The notes: generated by a model not told the origin, from the sequence alone. Positions 7,766 through 16,686 are shown, counted from the first letter of the stretch. The stretch: DNA of 64,000 nucleotides from Bradyrhizobium sp. B124 (GCF_038967635.1 NZ_CP152413.1:6328001-6392000); one strand, 5' to 3'. Numbers and translations are program-made.

Positions 7766-9879
7766 TGATAGCGCAAGATTGGCCGTATGCCGTTGAAGCT
7801 CGCCAGGATCGCCGAGCCATTGCTGATGAGCGCGGTGACCTCGGGCGTGATCAGGCCGCCGGGCAGGGCAAGGCCAAGCGCCAGCGTGTTGAGCGCGGCG
7901 ACGATGGCATAGTTCTGCTTGATGAGGCTGACGGCGCCTTGCGAGATCTCGACCGCCTTGACGAGCTTCCAGAGCGAGTCTTCCATCAGGATGACGTCGG
8001 CGGATTCGTGCGTGACCTCGGCACCATGCTTCATCGCGATGCCGACGTCGGCGAAGCTGAGCGCGGGAGAATCGTTGATGCCGTCGCCGACCATCGCGAC
8101 CCTGCGTCCCTGGCGTTGCAGCTGCTGGATGACATCAGCCTTGTCGGCCGGCAGCATGTCCGCGAAGTGCTCGGTGAGCCCGAGATTCTCGCAGACGGCG
8201 CGCGCCACCACCGCATTGTCGCCGGTCAGCATGATGCTGTTCTTGACGCCCAGCGCATGCAGCCGCTGGATCACCGAACGGCTCTCCTCGCGGATCTCGT
8301 CGGAGTAGGGCACGAGGCCAGCGAGCTTGCCGTCCACGGCGATGTAGAGGCTCGAATAGCCGCGCTCGTCGAGCGCTGCGCGATCGAGCGCCGAGGCGTC
8401 GACCGCGATCTCGCTCTGGCGCATGAAGCGCTGGTTGCCGACATGGACGTAGTAGCCGTTGACCTGGCCCTCGACGCCGAGGCCGAGGCGGTAGGTGGTC
8501 TCGTGGCAGGGCGGGATGTTCACCGCGAGCTGCCGGGCCCGCGTGCGCAGCGCTTCCGCGACCGGATGCTGCAGCTTGGTTTCGGCGGCCGCGGCGAGCC
8601 CGAGCAGGTGGTTCGGCGTGATCGAGTTCTGGTAGGAGATCACGTCGATGACGGCGGGCGTGCCGTGGGTGAGGGTGCCGGTCTTGTCGAACACCATGGT
8701 GTCGATCCCGGCGAGCTTCTCCATGTGGCCGCCGCTCTTGATGATCATGCCGGTGCGGGCGGCCAGCGTCATCGAGGACAGCACCGAGGTGGGCGCGGCG
8801 ACGCGGATGCCGGTGCCGTAGTCGACGATGACAAGCGAGAGGAAGCGATTGAAGTCGCCCGAGACCATGGCGGTGCCGGTGGCGAGCGCCAAGGTCGGGG
8901 TCACGAGCCGGTCGGCGAAGCGTTCGGCATGGTTCTGCATGCGGGTGTCGCCGATCGGCGCGGATTCGATCAATCGCACGATCTGGCCGGCGGTGGTCGC
9001 GGTTCCGACGCGCAGCGCACGCAACGTGATCTGGCCCTCGCGGATCACCGTGGCGGCGAAGGCCGCCTCGCCCTTGCCGCGATGCACTGGCAGGCCCTCG
9101 CCGGTGATCGTCTTCTGGTCGATGGTGGCGGAGCCGTCGATGATCTCGCCGTCGACCGGGATCATCTCGCCGGGATACACCACGACGATGTCGCCGTTCT
9201 GCAGCTCGGCAGCCGGGATCGACACCACCTCGCCGTCGCGCAGCAGCCAGGCCGTCTTCGACTGGAATTCGAGCAACTCGTTGATCGCCCGCCGCGAGCC
9301 CGCAGCGGTCAGGTCGCGAATCCAGTCGCCGAGCTTGATCAGCCAGGTGACGATGCAGCCGGCCAGCGGGTTGCCCTGCAGCACCGAGGCTGTGATTGCG
9401 AGCGTGTCGAGGACGTCGATGTTCAGCCGGCTCTCGTTCGCCCACACCTTCCAGGCGCGCCTGGCGATCGGGATCGCGTTCCAGAGCATTAGCGGCATGT
9501 TGACCGCCGCGATCACCGGATTGGCGCTGAAGGCCATGAACAGCGATAGCGTCGGCAGTGCCAGCGGCGAGCGCTTGGAGACTTCCGGCACGCTGGCGCG
9601 TGGCGCGCCCGCGTCCTGCGCGGCGCTGGCGCAGAGCGCCTTGACGTCGGCCAGGCTCATGCTCCTGAAGCCGTTCAGCAGCGCGAGCAGCCGTTGCTCG
9701 TGAGCCGGATCGTATTCCAGCACGAGGCTCGCGCAGTCGTAGTTGATCCGCGCGGTCCTGATGCCGTCCTGTACCCGCAGCCACCCGAGGCAGATCTCGC
9801 CCAGCTTGCGGTTTTGCCCGAGCGCGGGAATGCTCAGACGAATGCGCCCTGGCATGGAGTGGCAGAAACTGAAGTCCAT
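7762..9879 (-). CDS. Heavy-metal-type P-type ATPase with non-canonical metal site
   Basis: A 705-residue protein starting MDFSFCHSMPGRIRL; the frame upstream overlaps the HMA2 gene and is not used. The N-terminal 60 residues look like an HMA-type fold but lack the CxxC metal site. The actuator motif TITGEGLP (258-264), phosphorylation site DKTGTLT (Asp398) and hinge motif VGDGINDSP are intact, so the pump should be catalytic. The membrane motif that is CPC, CPH, SPC or TPC in P1B pumps reads APT at 362-364. The transported ion is therefore unknown. It lies between the HMA2 gene (26-base gap) and EcsC (4-base overlap). Confidence 0.88.
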   Translation of the reverse strand: MDFSFCHSMPGRIRLSIPALGQNRKLGEICLGWLRVQDGIRTARINYDCASLVLEYDPAHEQRLLALLNGFRSMSLADVKALCASAAQDAGAPRASVPEVSKRSPLALPTLSLFMAFSANPVIAAVNMPLMLWNAIPIARRAWKVWANESRLNIDVLDTLAITASVLQGNPLAGCIVTWLIKLGDWIRDLTAAGSRRAINELLEFQSKTAWLLRDGEVVSIPAAELQNGDIVVVYPGEMIPVDGEIIDGSATIDQKTITGEGLPVHRGKGEAAFAATVIREGQITLRALRVGTATTAGQIVRLIESAPIGDTRMQNHAERFADRLVTPTLALATGTAMVSGDFNRFLSLVIVDYGTGIRVAAPTSVLSSMTLAARTGMIIKSGGHMEKLAGIDTMVFDKTGTLTHGTPAVIDVISYQNSITPNHLLGLAAAAETKLQHPVAEALRTRARQLAVNIPPCHETTYRLGLGVEGQVNGYYVHVGNQRFMRQSEIAVDASALDRAALDERGYSSLYIAVDGKLAGLVPYSDEIREESRSVIQRLHALGVKNSIMLTGDNAVVARAVCENLGLTEHFADMLPADKADVIQQLQRQGRRVAMVGDGINDSPALSFADVGIAMKHGAEVTHESADVILMEDSLWKLVKAVEISQGAVSLIKQNYAIVAALNTLALGLALPGGLITPEVTALISNGSAILASFNGIRPILRYQ

Positions 9880-9905
9880 GACTTTGCGCTCTCGCCCCTG
9901 GCGGG

Positions 9906-10463
9906 TCAGGCCGTCGCGCCTGCCGGCTCCGCCTGCTCCGCGGCGGCCATGTTGGCCTGGATCATGTGGTTGAGGGCAAAGATCGCCAGCGTGACCCAAA
10001 CCGGCGTCGCGGCATTGGCGCCGACCTCGAAGATGGTGAAGCCGGCGATGCCCGCGGCGAGCAAGATCTTCAGATCGACCACGTTTCCGGTGGCGACCTT
10101 GATCCCGTTGTCGAACTCCTTGAAGAAATCGACAACGACCCTGGCCGTATGCGAGTGTTCGGCGAGGTACTCGGCTTCCTGCTCGATCTTGGTTGCCAGC
10201 GCCTCGATCTCATTGGCCGGCGGCTTGTAGTGGCCGCCGGTGTGATGCTCCAGCCGGCCGTGAAATTCGTCGTGCCGGTCGGTGTCGTAGTGCAGCACGA
10301 TACTGCCCGTCGCCGGGTTGACGATGACGTCCTCGATGCCGGGAATGACGCTGAAGGTTTGCTTGATCTGTTCGAGAAGCTCGGGGTTCTCCCTGGCCGA
10401 CGGCACCTTCATGCGAATCCGGCCTGGAACCTGATGCGCAATCTGCAGCTTCATCTTGGTCAT
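9906..10463 (-). CDS. HMA2-domain protein, membrane-associated
   Basis: A 185-residue protein. The N terminus (HQVPGRIRMKVPSARENP, then VIPGIEDVIVNPATGSIVLHYD) is an HMA-like ferredoxin fold without CxxC, similar to the start of the neighbouring ATPase. The second half has two hydrophobic helices (ILLAAGIAGFTIFEVGANAA and PVWVTLAIFALNHMIQ). GAGGAA lies just upstream of the ATG. It probably partners the ATPase; whether it binds metal without cysteines is open. Confidence 0.75.
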   Translation of the reverse strand: MTKMKLQIAHQVPGRIRMKVPSARENPELLEQIKQTFSVIPGIEDVIVNPATGSIVLHYDTDRHDEFHGRLEHHTGGHYKPPANEIEALATKIEQEAEYLAEHSHTARVVVDFFKEFDNGIKVATGNVVDLKILLAAGIAGFTIFEVGANAATPVWVTLAIFALNHMIQANMAAAEQAEPAGATA

Positions 10464-10601
10464 CGCATTCCTCTAACAGCGTTCCAACGCCGGCGCGGGG
10501 ACGCGAATGATGCCGTTGTCGAACACGATTGCGCGCCGCGCCGGCGCCGCAAGGTCGATCATCGGCGCCTCGCCGCTTTACATCTGCCGGTCGAGGCCCG
10601 T

Positions 10602-10997
10602 TCAGGCCGCAGACGAAGCCCGGCCCTCAGCCGCTGCCTTGCCTTCCTGCGCCTGGTTCTCTGCCTTCACTTCCGCAACGATGTCGTTCACCTGCTCGTG
10701 GGCTTCGGCAAACATCTCGCGCGACTTCTGAGCGAACTTGTAGGTGCCACGAACGGTGGACTTGAACAGCGGATTGAGGGCGCCGGCGAGCTTCGGCAGG
10801 TACTTCGGCGCCGCGACGGCGGCAACGCCGAGTGCAAGTCCCGGGAGCAAGGCAGCCTCGAACACGGCAGCGCCGACAGCCACCACCGCGACGACCGCAA
10901 CCGTCTTGTTGATGCCGCCGCCTTCGTCGGAATCCTGTTCGGGGGCGTCATGGTGGAAGGCGGTATCGTGACTGCTACCGTTGGTGTTCGGGTTCAT
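10602..10997 (-). CDS. DUF5132-like small membrane protein
   Basis: A 131-residue protein; start at 10997 (MNPNTNGSS) because AAGGGA stands 7 bases before it, rather than the ATG 8 codons upstream. After a His/Asp-rich N terminus comes a long hydrophobic helix (VAVVAVVAVGAAVFEAALLPGLALGVAAVAAPKYLP) and then a charged amphipathic tail that may coil. Proteins of this kind occur beside HMA2-domain proteins and P-type ATPases. First gene of the minus-strand operon, 138 bases before the HMA2 gene. Confidence 0.7.
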   Translation of the reverse strand: MNPNTNGSSHDTAFHHDAPEQDSDEGGGINKTVAVVAVVAVGAAVFEAALLPGLALGVAAVAAPKYLPKLAGALNPLFKSTVRGTYKFAQKSREMFAEAHEQVNDIVAEVKAENQAQEGKAAAEGRASSAA

Positions 10998-11237
10998 CTG
11001 AAATCCCTTGTGACCGCACAACTGACTGCAGTTTCATCAATAACGGCGGATTGAAATGGATTCGTGACAGTTTGATTACAGCCGTCCGACCGGTTGCGGC
11101 GGCACGGTGTCGCAACGCAACAGGACAGGTATTTGCCCATCGAGGGAGCGCCCGCATGGGGCGCGGCAAGCCTCGGCGGGCGATCGTTTCATGTCTCGAT
11201 GTGTCTGTGCTCGCATAGATCCGGGCGGCGCTACGTC

Positions 11238-12407
11238 CTACCGGTCCCACGTCACCGGCAAATCCAGCAGGCCGCGGAACGCCCAGCCGCCGATCCGGGG
11301 CGGTTTGTCCGCGATCAGGCGCAGATTGTTCAGCCTGTCGAAGATCGCTGGCAGCGCGACGTCGGCGACCATGGCGCGCGAGGCCCAGGCGCCCGCGCAG
11401 AAATGCGGACCGGCGCCGAAGGCGATGCTCTTGCTGGCGTCGCGGCGCACGTCGAATGCATCAGGCCTGTCGAAATGCTTCTCGTCGCGGTTCGCCGAGC
11501 CGAACATCAGGAACACGCGCTCGTTGGTCTCGAATGCGACGTCCCTGATCGTCCAGGGTTTTGCGATCCGCCGCGGCGACATCCCGATCGGCGAGATCCA
11601 GCGCGCATATTCCTCGAACACCTGCAGCCACGGAATCGCGCCGCTGACAGCCAGCGCCAGCTGATCCGGATGGGTCAGCAGCGCCCACACCGTGCCGGCG
11701 ATCGCGTCGCGCGGCTCGTTCTGGCCCCCCGAGATTGCGAGCTTGATGTTGGCGCGCACGCTCTCCATCGGCATGTCGGTCTGCAGCAGCACGCCGAGCA
11801 GGCTGAGGTCGGGTGTCTTGCGCAGCCTGGGGACCATGTCGTCGATCGCGGCGTCGATGCCCGAGGTCGCCGCATGGCAGCGCGCCTCGATCGCGGGATC
11901 GCCGACATAATTCGCGATGCCGTCGATCATGCCCTGCGACCAGGCGTTCATGTCCTGGAAGCGCATGTTGGTGAGGCCAGTGATCGATTTCAGGCATTCG
12001 GCCGAGAACGGCAGCGCGAAGGCCTGCACGAAATCGACGACGCCGTCCGGCGTCAACTCGTCGAGGATGCGCGTCGCATGTCCAGCGAATTGTGCGGTCC
12101 AGTGCGATCTGACGGTCTTCGGCGAGACCGCCGGGAAGATCGCCTTGCGCTCGTTCATATGCGCATCGCCGTCCTTGCGCATCATGTTGTGGCCCATCAG
12201 CCTGTTCATCAGCCCCTCAGGCTGGTGCGACGAGAACACGTCGATCTGCTTCTCGGAGACGAAGATATCGTCTCGGTTGCACAGCAGCGTGCTGCCGAGC
12301 TGCGGCACGAAGGCGATCGGCGCCTCCTTGCGCATGCGCGCCAGGGTCGGATAGGGATCCTGCCAGAAGGCGGGGACGTCGATGTCGAAACGGGGAGCGG
12401 TGCTCAC
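11238..12407 (-). CDS. Cytochrome P450
   Basis: A 389-residue soluble bacterial P450 monooxygenase. Heme-binding motif FGAGPHFCAG gives the proximal thiolate Cys337; the K-helix ExxR is Glu266-Arg269; the I-helix oxygen-activation segment reads SGGQNEP in place of the more common AGxET. The start codon is GTG. No ferredoxin or ferredoxin reductase gene lies nearby, so electrons must come from elsewhere. The substrate is unknown. A LuxR-type regulator sits upstream on the same strand. Confidence 0.93.
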   Translation of the reverse strand: MSTAPRFDIDVPAFWQDPYPTLARMRKEAPIAFVPQLGSTLLCNRDDIFVSEKQIDVFSSHQPEGLMNRLMGHNMMRKDGDAHMNERKAIFPAVSPKTVRSHWTAQFAGHATRILDELTPDGVVDFVQAFALPFSAECLKSITGLTNMRFQDMNAWSQGMIDGIANYVGDPAIEARCHAATSGIDAAIDDMVPRLRKTPDLSLLGVLLQTDMPMESVRANIKLAISGGQNEPRDAIAGTVWALLTHPDQLALAVSGAIPWLQVFEEYARWISPIGMSPRRIAKPWTIRDVAFETNERVFLMFGSANRDEKHFDRPDAFDVRRDASKSIAFGAGPHFCAGAWASRAMVADVALPAIFDRLNNLRLIADKPPRIGGWAFRGLLDLPVTWDR

Positions 12408-12514
12408 GACGTGATCTCAGGTTGGCCTCAGGTTTCCGAACCGAGCATAGGCTGGTGCACGCCACCGGTCTGTCCCTACCGTTGGGGACAGCGGGAGGCG
12501 GCGGCTCAGGCCCT

Positions 12515-13312
12515 TCAGTTCAGCTGGCGTGCCGACGCCATCAGGCGCAGTGCGATCGCGAACAGCTCGTTCTGCGAGGAGATGCCGAGCTTGTCATAGG
12601 CGCGCTTGCGATAGGTGAGGGCGGAGTGCAGCCCGATGCCGAGCTCGGCGGCGATCGCTTCCGAGCTGAGGCCCGAAAGGATGCCGAGGCACACCTCCTT
12701 CTCACGGCCGGTCAGTCTGACGAGCGGTTCGGCGGTCGCAAACAGGGTCTTCAGCCGCGCGACCGGATCGGCGTCCGCTGCCGGATCGCGCTGGAAGTGC
12801 CGCGCCACGGCTGCGGTCAACGCGGGCGCGACCGCGGCCAGGCGCGCGATCTGCTCGCGGCTGAAGCGGCCTTGCTCGGTGATCTGGTAGAAATTGACGT
12901 AGAAGCAGGTGTCGCCTGTCCAGATCGCCGAGGCGAACTTGTCGACGATGTCGGAATCGTCGAAGAAAATCTTGCGGTAGCCGTCGCTGTACATCCGGCG
13001 CCCAAAGGTCGGCAGCACGATCGGCACGGCCTGCGCCTTGCCCTCGAACACCGCGTCGCGGTTCGGGTCGGCCTGATGGAAATGTTCGGAATAGGCGATC
13101 CCGAGGTCGCGCCCGGTCGGGATGTTGCCGACATCGAGCAGGCACGCGGCGGAGCGCGGGCCTGTGAACGAGAACACCATACAGTGACCGACCCCGGCGA
13201 CACGGCGCAGCGCGCCGATCAAGGCCTGCGAAAAGCTGTCGCGGCCGATCGCCAGCAGCGCCGGCGTGATGTCGCTGACGACAGAAGTCTTGAAGGCGAA
13301 ATCTGCCTTCAT
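12515..13312 (-). CDS. LuxR-family transcriptional regulator
   Basis: A 265-residue protein with a C-terminal LuxR/FixJ helix-turn-helix beginning LTGREKEVCLGILSGLSSEAIAAELGI (about residues 195-260) and an N-terminal region of about 190 residues that does not look like a receiver or autoinducer-binding domain. The start follows AGGGAGGA by several bases; an open frame upstream runs through the repeat at 13391-13496 and is not coding. It precedes the P450 gene by 107 bases and may control it. Confidence 0.85.
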   Translation of the reverse strand: MKADFAFKTSVVSDITPALLAIGRDSFSQALIGALRRVAGVGHCMVFSFTGPRSAACLLDVGNIPTGRDLGIAYSEHFHQADPNRDAVFEGKAQAVPIVLPTFGRRMYSDGYRKIFFDDSDIVDKFASAIWTGDTCFYVNFYQITEQGRFSREQIARLAAVAPALTAAVARHFQRDPAADADPVARLKTLFATAEPLVRLTGREKEVCLGILSGLSSEAIAAELGIGLHSALTYRKRAYDKLGISSQNELFAIALRLMASARQLN

Positions 13313-13390
13313 GGTGTCCTCCCTGTGTTTCGGGAAGACTAGCAGCGACATTGCCAGTGTGGAAGCGGTTGGCGTCCTATCCTGTCCCCT

Positions 13391-13496
13391 CGTCATTCCG
13401 GGGCTCGCGAAGCGAGAACCCGGAATCCATCGGACCGCAAGCGCTGCGGTTGATATGGATTCCGGGCTCGACGCTACGCGTCGCCCCGGAATGACG
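13391..13496. repeat. Palindromic intergenic element (CGTCATTCCGGGG type)
   Basis: CGTCATTCCGGGGCTCGCG at the left pairs imperfectly with CGCGTCGCCCCGGAATGACG at the right; GGAATCCAT and ATGGATTCC form inner arms. It fills the gap between the LuxR and SnoaL-like genes. Hairpin elements of this type are scattered in Bradyrhizobium genomes. It may act as a terminator or RNA stabiliser. Confidence 0.8.
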
Positions 13497-13503
13497 GAGC
13501 CCA

Positions 13504-13866
13504 TCAGGCGCCCGGCACCTGGTCGAGGAAGCCGGTGATGCTCCTGATCCGTCCTTCCTTCAACGTGGCGAAATCAGTGCCCTTGATCGGGCTGTCGACG
13601 CCGTCGGGCCCGAGGCCCCAGGAGAAGCGGACATGGTCGCCGAAGCCGTTCGGCTCGCCGATCAGCTTGAAGGTGAAATCCGGAAACTTCTGCTGCACGC
13701 CTGCGATCAGCGCGTCGACGCCGTCATGGCCGTCGCCGCTCATCATCGGATCGACATAACGCGCATCGGCGGTCCAGTTCTCGCTCAGCATCTCGCGCCG
13801 CCGGCTCGGCATCCGCTCGTTCCAGAGCTCGATATAGCGGCGGGCGATGGTCGTGTGGTCGGTCAT
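13504..13866 (-). CDS. SnoaL-like / NTF2-fold protein
   Basis: A 120-residue protein with the NTF2/SnoaL cone fold pattern: N-terminal helix TIARRYIELWNER, DARYVDPMMSGDGHDGVDALIAG, a FPDFTFKL strand and the closing KEGRIRSITGFLD. GAAGGAGAG precedes the ATG. Such proteins are small isomerases, cyclases or dehydratases, or non-enzymatic; no specific reaction can be assigned. It may be co-transcribed with the LuxR gene, separated by the repeat. Confidence 0.8.
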   Translation of the reverse strand: MTDHTTIARRYIELWNERMPSRRREMLSENWTADARYVDPMMSGDGHDGVDALIAGVQQKFPDFTFKLIGEPNGFGDHVRFSWGLGPDGVDSPIKGTDFATLKEGRIRSITGFLDQVPGA

Positions 13867-13971
13867 GGTGCTCTCCTTCGATGTGCCGGACTGTGCGGCT
13901 GTCCCGACTATCGAAGGTTCGCCTGCGCCGATCGATTACCTCGGAGGTCATCGTGCAACTCATCGCGCAGG

Positions 13972-14292
13972 TCATGGCGCGATGGTCAGCACCGCCTTCA
14001 TGTTGGGGTGGAAGCGGCAGTAATAGTCGACAGCACCGGCCTTGGTCAGAACCGACCTGGCCGTCTTCTTCGGTGCAATCGTCACGTCGAAGTCGCCGTT
14101 CTTCGCGGTGGCGGTGTGCGCCAATACGTCCTTGTTGACCCATTCGATGGTGTCGCCGACCTTGGCCGATACCTCGGCCGGCGAGATCACCAAATTCTCC
14201 ATCACGATCTGGATGGTGGCTGCATGCGCCGGGACAGCCATCGCGCCGAGCGCGAGCAAAGCCAGCGTTGCGAGATAGCGTCCGGGCGACAT
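13972..14292 (-). CDS. Periplasmic cupredoxin (amicyanin/pseudoazurin-like)
   Basis: A 106-residue exported blue copper protein. Signal peptide about residues 1-24 (cleaved near AHA-AT). The type 1 copper ligands are all present: His59 (VLAHT), Cys92, His95 and Met98 in YYCRFHPNM. It would shuttle electrons in the periplasm. A GGAGG site precedes the ATG. It lies 11 bases after the DUF4142 gene and is the last gene of the sigma-factor operon, suggesting a role in an envelope stress response. Confidence 0.85.
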   Translation of the reverse strand: MSPGRYLATLALLALGAMAVPAHAATIQIVMENLVISPAEVSAKVGDTIEWVNKDVLAHTATAKNGDFDVTIAPKKTARSVLTKAGAVDYYCRFHPNMKAVLTIAP

Positions 14293-14303
14293 CGCGCGCC
14301 TCC

Positions 14304-14825
14304 TTACTTCATGCTTGCCGCGACATGTTCGGCATGCTGCTCGTGGCCCTGGAAGATCTTCAGGCCGGTCTGCAGCAGGCTCTTCAGCTCGGGATTGCTG
14401 GCCGAGGGGATCAGCTGTGTCTCCAGCGCGGTGTTGACGGTCTTGTGGTAGGCGACCTCGTTGTCGATATAGGCCTTGTCGTAGGCTGCGCCCTTCAGCT
14501 TGCCGAGTTCGGCGAGCTTGTCGGCCGCCTGCTTCGACAGCGCCTTGCTGGTGTCGTTGTCCTCCGGCGTCACCTTCAGCTTCTTGACGAGGTCGAGCGC
14601 CTGCTTGTTCACCGCCTCATGGTCGCGTGCCATGTCCTTGGCGAACGCCTTGACGTCCTTATTGGAAGCTTTGGTCTCCGCCTGCTTGGCGGCATTGATG
14701 TCGATCACACCTGCCGTGTAGGCGATGTGCGCGATCTGCGGGTCGGTCAGCTTTGCGCCCTGGGCCAGCGCAGCGCCGGTGAGAACGCCGAGCGCGGCGA
14801 CCGCAATGCTCAATCGAACGAACAT
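14304..14825 (-). CDS. DUF4142 family periplasmic protein
   Basis: A 173-residue protein starting MFVRLSIAVAALGVLTG, with a signal peptide cut near ALAQ. The mature part is a helical bundle with the DUF4142 pattern: DPQIAHIAYTAGVIDINAAKQA, FAKDMARDHEAVNKQ and a terminal HEQHAEHVAA. The fold is ferritin-like; the function is unknown, but such proteins are often in ECF-sigma regulons. It is 94 bases downstream of the sigma gene and 11 bases upstream of the cupredoxin. Confidence 0.85.
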   Translation of the reverse strand: MFVRLSIAVAALGVLTGAALAQGAKLTDPQIAHIAYTAGVIDINAAKQAETKASNKDVKAFAKDMARDHEAVNKQALDLVKKLKVTPEDNDTSKALSKQAADKLAELGKLKGAAYDKAYIDNEVAYHKTVNTALETQLIPSASNPELKSLLQTGLKIFQGHEQHAEHVAASMK

Positions 14826-14919
14826 GGTTTGACACTCCTGTTGAGCCGGGCGTAGCGCACGGCACGTCGTTGCTTGCACAGGAGTTGGATGGTGCTGATA
14901 GCCAGAGGTTCCCAAAAAT

Positions 14920-15609
14920 CTATGCTGTGACGCCGAGCCGTTTCAGGACCGCCTCGGTCAATCGCTCGCAGCGCCGGCCCGCGAAGGGAAAGGCCTCCAT
15001 CACGATAGGGCCGATCTTCCGCTCGACATTGTCGCGCAGCATGGTCCGGGCGCGGTGCAGGCGGGTTTTCACGGTCTCCGGCTTGAGGCCGAGGATATCA
15101 GCGGTCTCCTCGACATTCATGCCCTCGATCACACGGGTGATGAAGACGAGGCGGAACGCCTCGGGCAGCTCGTCGATCGCGTGCTCGACGACATGCCGGA
15201 TTTCGCGCTGGGCCATGGATTTTTCCGGATCGTCCGCTGACGACAGCGGGAACGGGATGATTTGAGCTTCTACGGCGTCTTCCGGCAGCTCGGACCACTC
15301 CACGCTTGCGTGTTTGCTGCGCAGGCGGCCGAGCGCCTCGTTCATCGCGATCCGCGACAGCCAGGTCGAGAGGCTGGAGTCGCCGCGGAACTGGTCAAGA
15401 TGGGTGAAGGCGCGCGCATAGGCGTCCTGAACCGCATCCTCGGCCTCGCTGTCATTGCGGAGGATGCCGCGTGCCAGCCGGAACAGCCGGCGATTGTTCG
15501 CCTGCATGATGGCACGGATCGCAGCCTCGTCGCGGGCGAGCGCGCGTTGCACGAGTTCGGCATCGCCGGAGCGGATCGGCGGCAGGGACGTTACATGGGC
15601 CTGGCGCAT
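14920..15609 (-). CDS. ECF-type RNA polymerase sigma factor
   Basis: A 229-residue sigma-70 family protein with only regions 2 and 4. Region 2 contains NRRLFRLARGILRNDSEAEDAVQDAYARAF and FRGDSSLSTWLSRIAMNEAL; region 4 contains LPEAFRLVFITRVIEGMNVEETADILGLKPETVKTRLHRAR. The C-terminal extension after region 4 is about 35 residues. No anti-sigma gene is adjacent: the next genes are DUF4142 and a cupredoxin, which are likely targets. How it is held inactive is unclear. Confidence 0.92.
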   Translation of the reverse strand: MRQAHVTSLPPIRSGDAELVQRALARDEAAIRAIMQANNRRLFRLARGILRNDSEAEDAVQDAYARAFTHLDQFRGDSSLSTWLSRIAMNEALGRLRSKHASVEWSELPEDAVEAQIIPFPLSSADDPEKSMAQREIRHVVEHAIDELPEAFRLVFITRVIEGMNVEETADILGLKPETVKTRLHRARTMLRDNVERKIGPIVMEAFPFAGRRCERLTEAVLKRLGVTA

Positions 15610-15713
15610 GGCGGGCTCGCCCTCACTGTTGGCGGTATATTACCATTGGATGCCGGCGGGCCGGACAGGTTCCCGAGAAAATGATGATCGGCCAAAATAG
15701 AGCCGGTCAGCGG

Positions 15714-16622
15714 CTACGGCCTGATGTAAGCCTCCGGATCACCGCGCGCGTGCGCTTCCATCGCATCGAGGAAGCAGCGCACCTTGGCCGGGACGAATTG
15801 CCGCGCCGGCAGCAGCGCGTGCACGTTGAGCGGCTCGCAGGCATGGTCCGGCAACAGCCGCCGCAACTGGCCGGCCGCGACCGCGGCGCGGGTGTAGCTC
15901 GCCGTGACCCGCAGCACGCCATGGCCGGCGAGCGCCGCCTGCAGGCGGACATGGGCGTTCGAACTGGTGAGGCGGGCGCGATCCACCGCGAGATGCTCGA
16001 CCACACCGCCGGGAGCGGTGATCGCCCATGGCGGATCGCTGGGACCGGTCAGCAGCGGCAACTTTCTCAATTCATCCAGCGTGCGCGGCTCGCCGAACTT
16101 CTCCAATAGCGCCGGTGCCGCGAACAGGCCGCGCTCGAGGGTGAAGACGCGGCGGATCACGATGCCCGCCGATGGCAGCGGCGCCTCCAGCATCGCGAAC
16201 ACGATGTCGTAGTTCTCGGCGATCGGGTTGACGATGTCGTGCTCGACATCGATCCGGATCGAAAGCTCCGGATAGCGGCCCATCACGGCGCAGGCGACCG
16301 GCCCTGCGTGGTGCGCGCCGAATTCGTACGGCGCCTTGATACGCAGGGTGCCTGCGACGGCGCTAGACATCGCCAGCGCCTCACTGTGGGTGTCGTGCAG
16401 CGCGGCGAACAGCGGGCGCACCTTGCGATAGATGGTCTCGCCGGAATCGGTCAGCCGCAGGTGCCGCGTGGTCCGCTCGATCAGGCGCAGCCCGAGATTG
16501 GCCTCGAGACGCTGCACCGCAGCACTGAGGCTCGATTTGGGATGCCCGAGCACCCGCGCGGCCGCGGTGAAGCCGCCATGCTCGACAACCTCGCAAAACA
16601 GCTCCCAGTCGCGCCATTCCAT
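15714..16622 (-). CDS. LysR-family transcriptional regulator
   Basis: A 302-residue LysR protein; start taken at MEWRDWELFCEVVEHGG, where the winged-helix domain begins, not 13 codons earlier. The helix-turn-helix covers about residues 10-60 (GFTAAARVLGHPKSSLSAAVQRLE). The effector domain follows with RIKAPYEFG and a CysB-like fold pattern. It is divergent from the Rieske oxygenase gene across a 106-base gap holding an inverted repeat, so it probably controls that gene and itself. Confidence 0.92.
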   Translation of the reverse strand: MEWRDWELFCEVVEHGGFTAAARVLGHPKSSLSAAVQRLEANLGLRLIERTTRHLRLTDSGETIYRKVRPLFAALHDTHSEALAMSSAVAGTLRIKAPYEFGAHHAGPVACAVMGRYPELSIRIDVEHDIVNPIAENYDIVFAMLEAPLPSAGIVIRRVFTLERGLFAAPALLEKFGEPRTLDELRKLPLLTGPSDPPWAITAPGGVVEHLAVDRARLTSSNAHVRLQAALAGHGVLRVTASYTRAAVAAGQLRRLLPDHACEPLNVHALLPARQFVPAKVRCFLDAMEAHARGDPEAYIRP

Positions 16623-16669
16623 GGCCGATTGTCCATCCAGCGGTACAGTGTGTCCAGCCAAATCGGATT

Positions 16670-16686
16670 ATCCCGATGACCGGGAT
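16670..16686. promoter_or_regulatory. Candidate LysR operator between the regulator and oxygenase genes
   Basis: ATCCCG and CGGGAT form a perfect inverted repeat separated by 5 bases in the divergent intergenic region. A second partial dyad, TGCAA and TTGCA spaced by 6, lies at 16700-16715. Location and spacing suit a LysR-type binding site; this is inference from symmetry. Confidence 0.35.

Noticed and set aside
9880..9999. Extended N terminus for the P-type ATPase
   Set aside because: It would overlap the end of the HMA2 gene and has composition of an out-of-frame reading; the HMA-like fold begins at 9879.
10464..10601. Possible small gene between DUF5132 and HMA2 genes
   Set aside because: No frame with a credible start and ribosome site; left as operon leader sequence.
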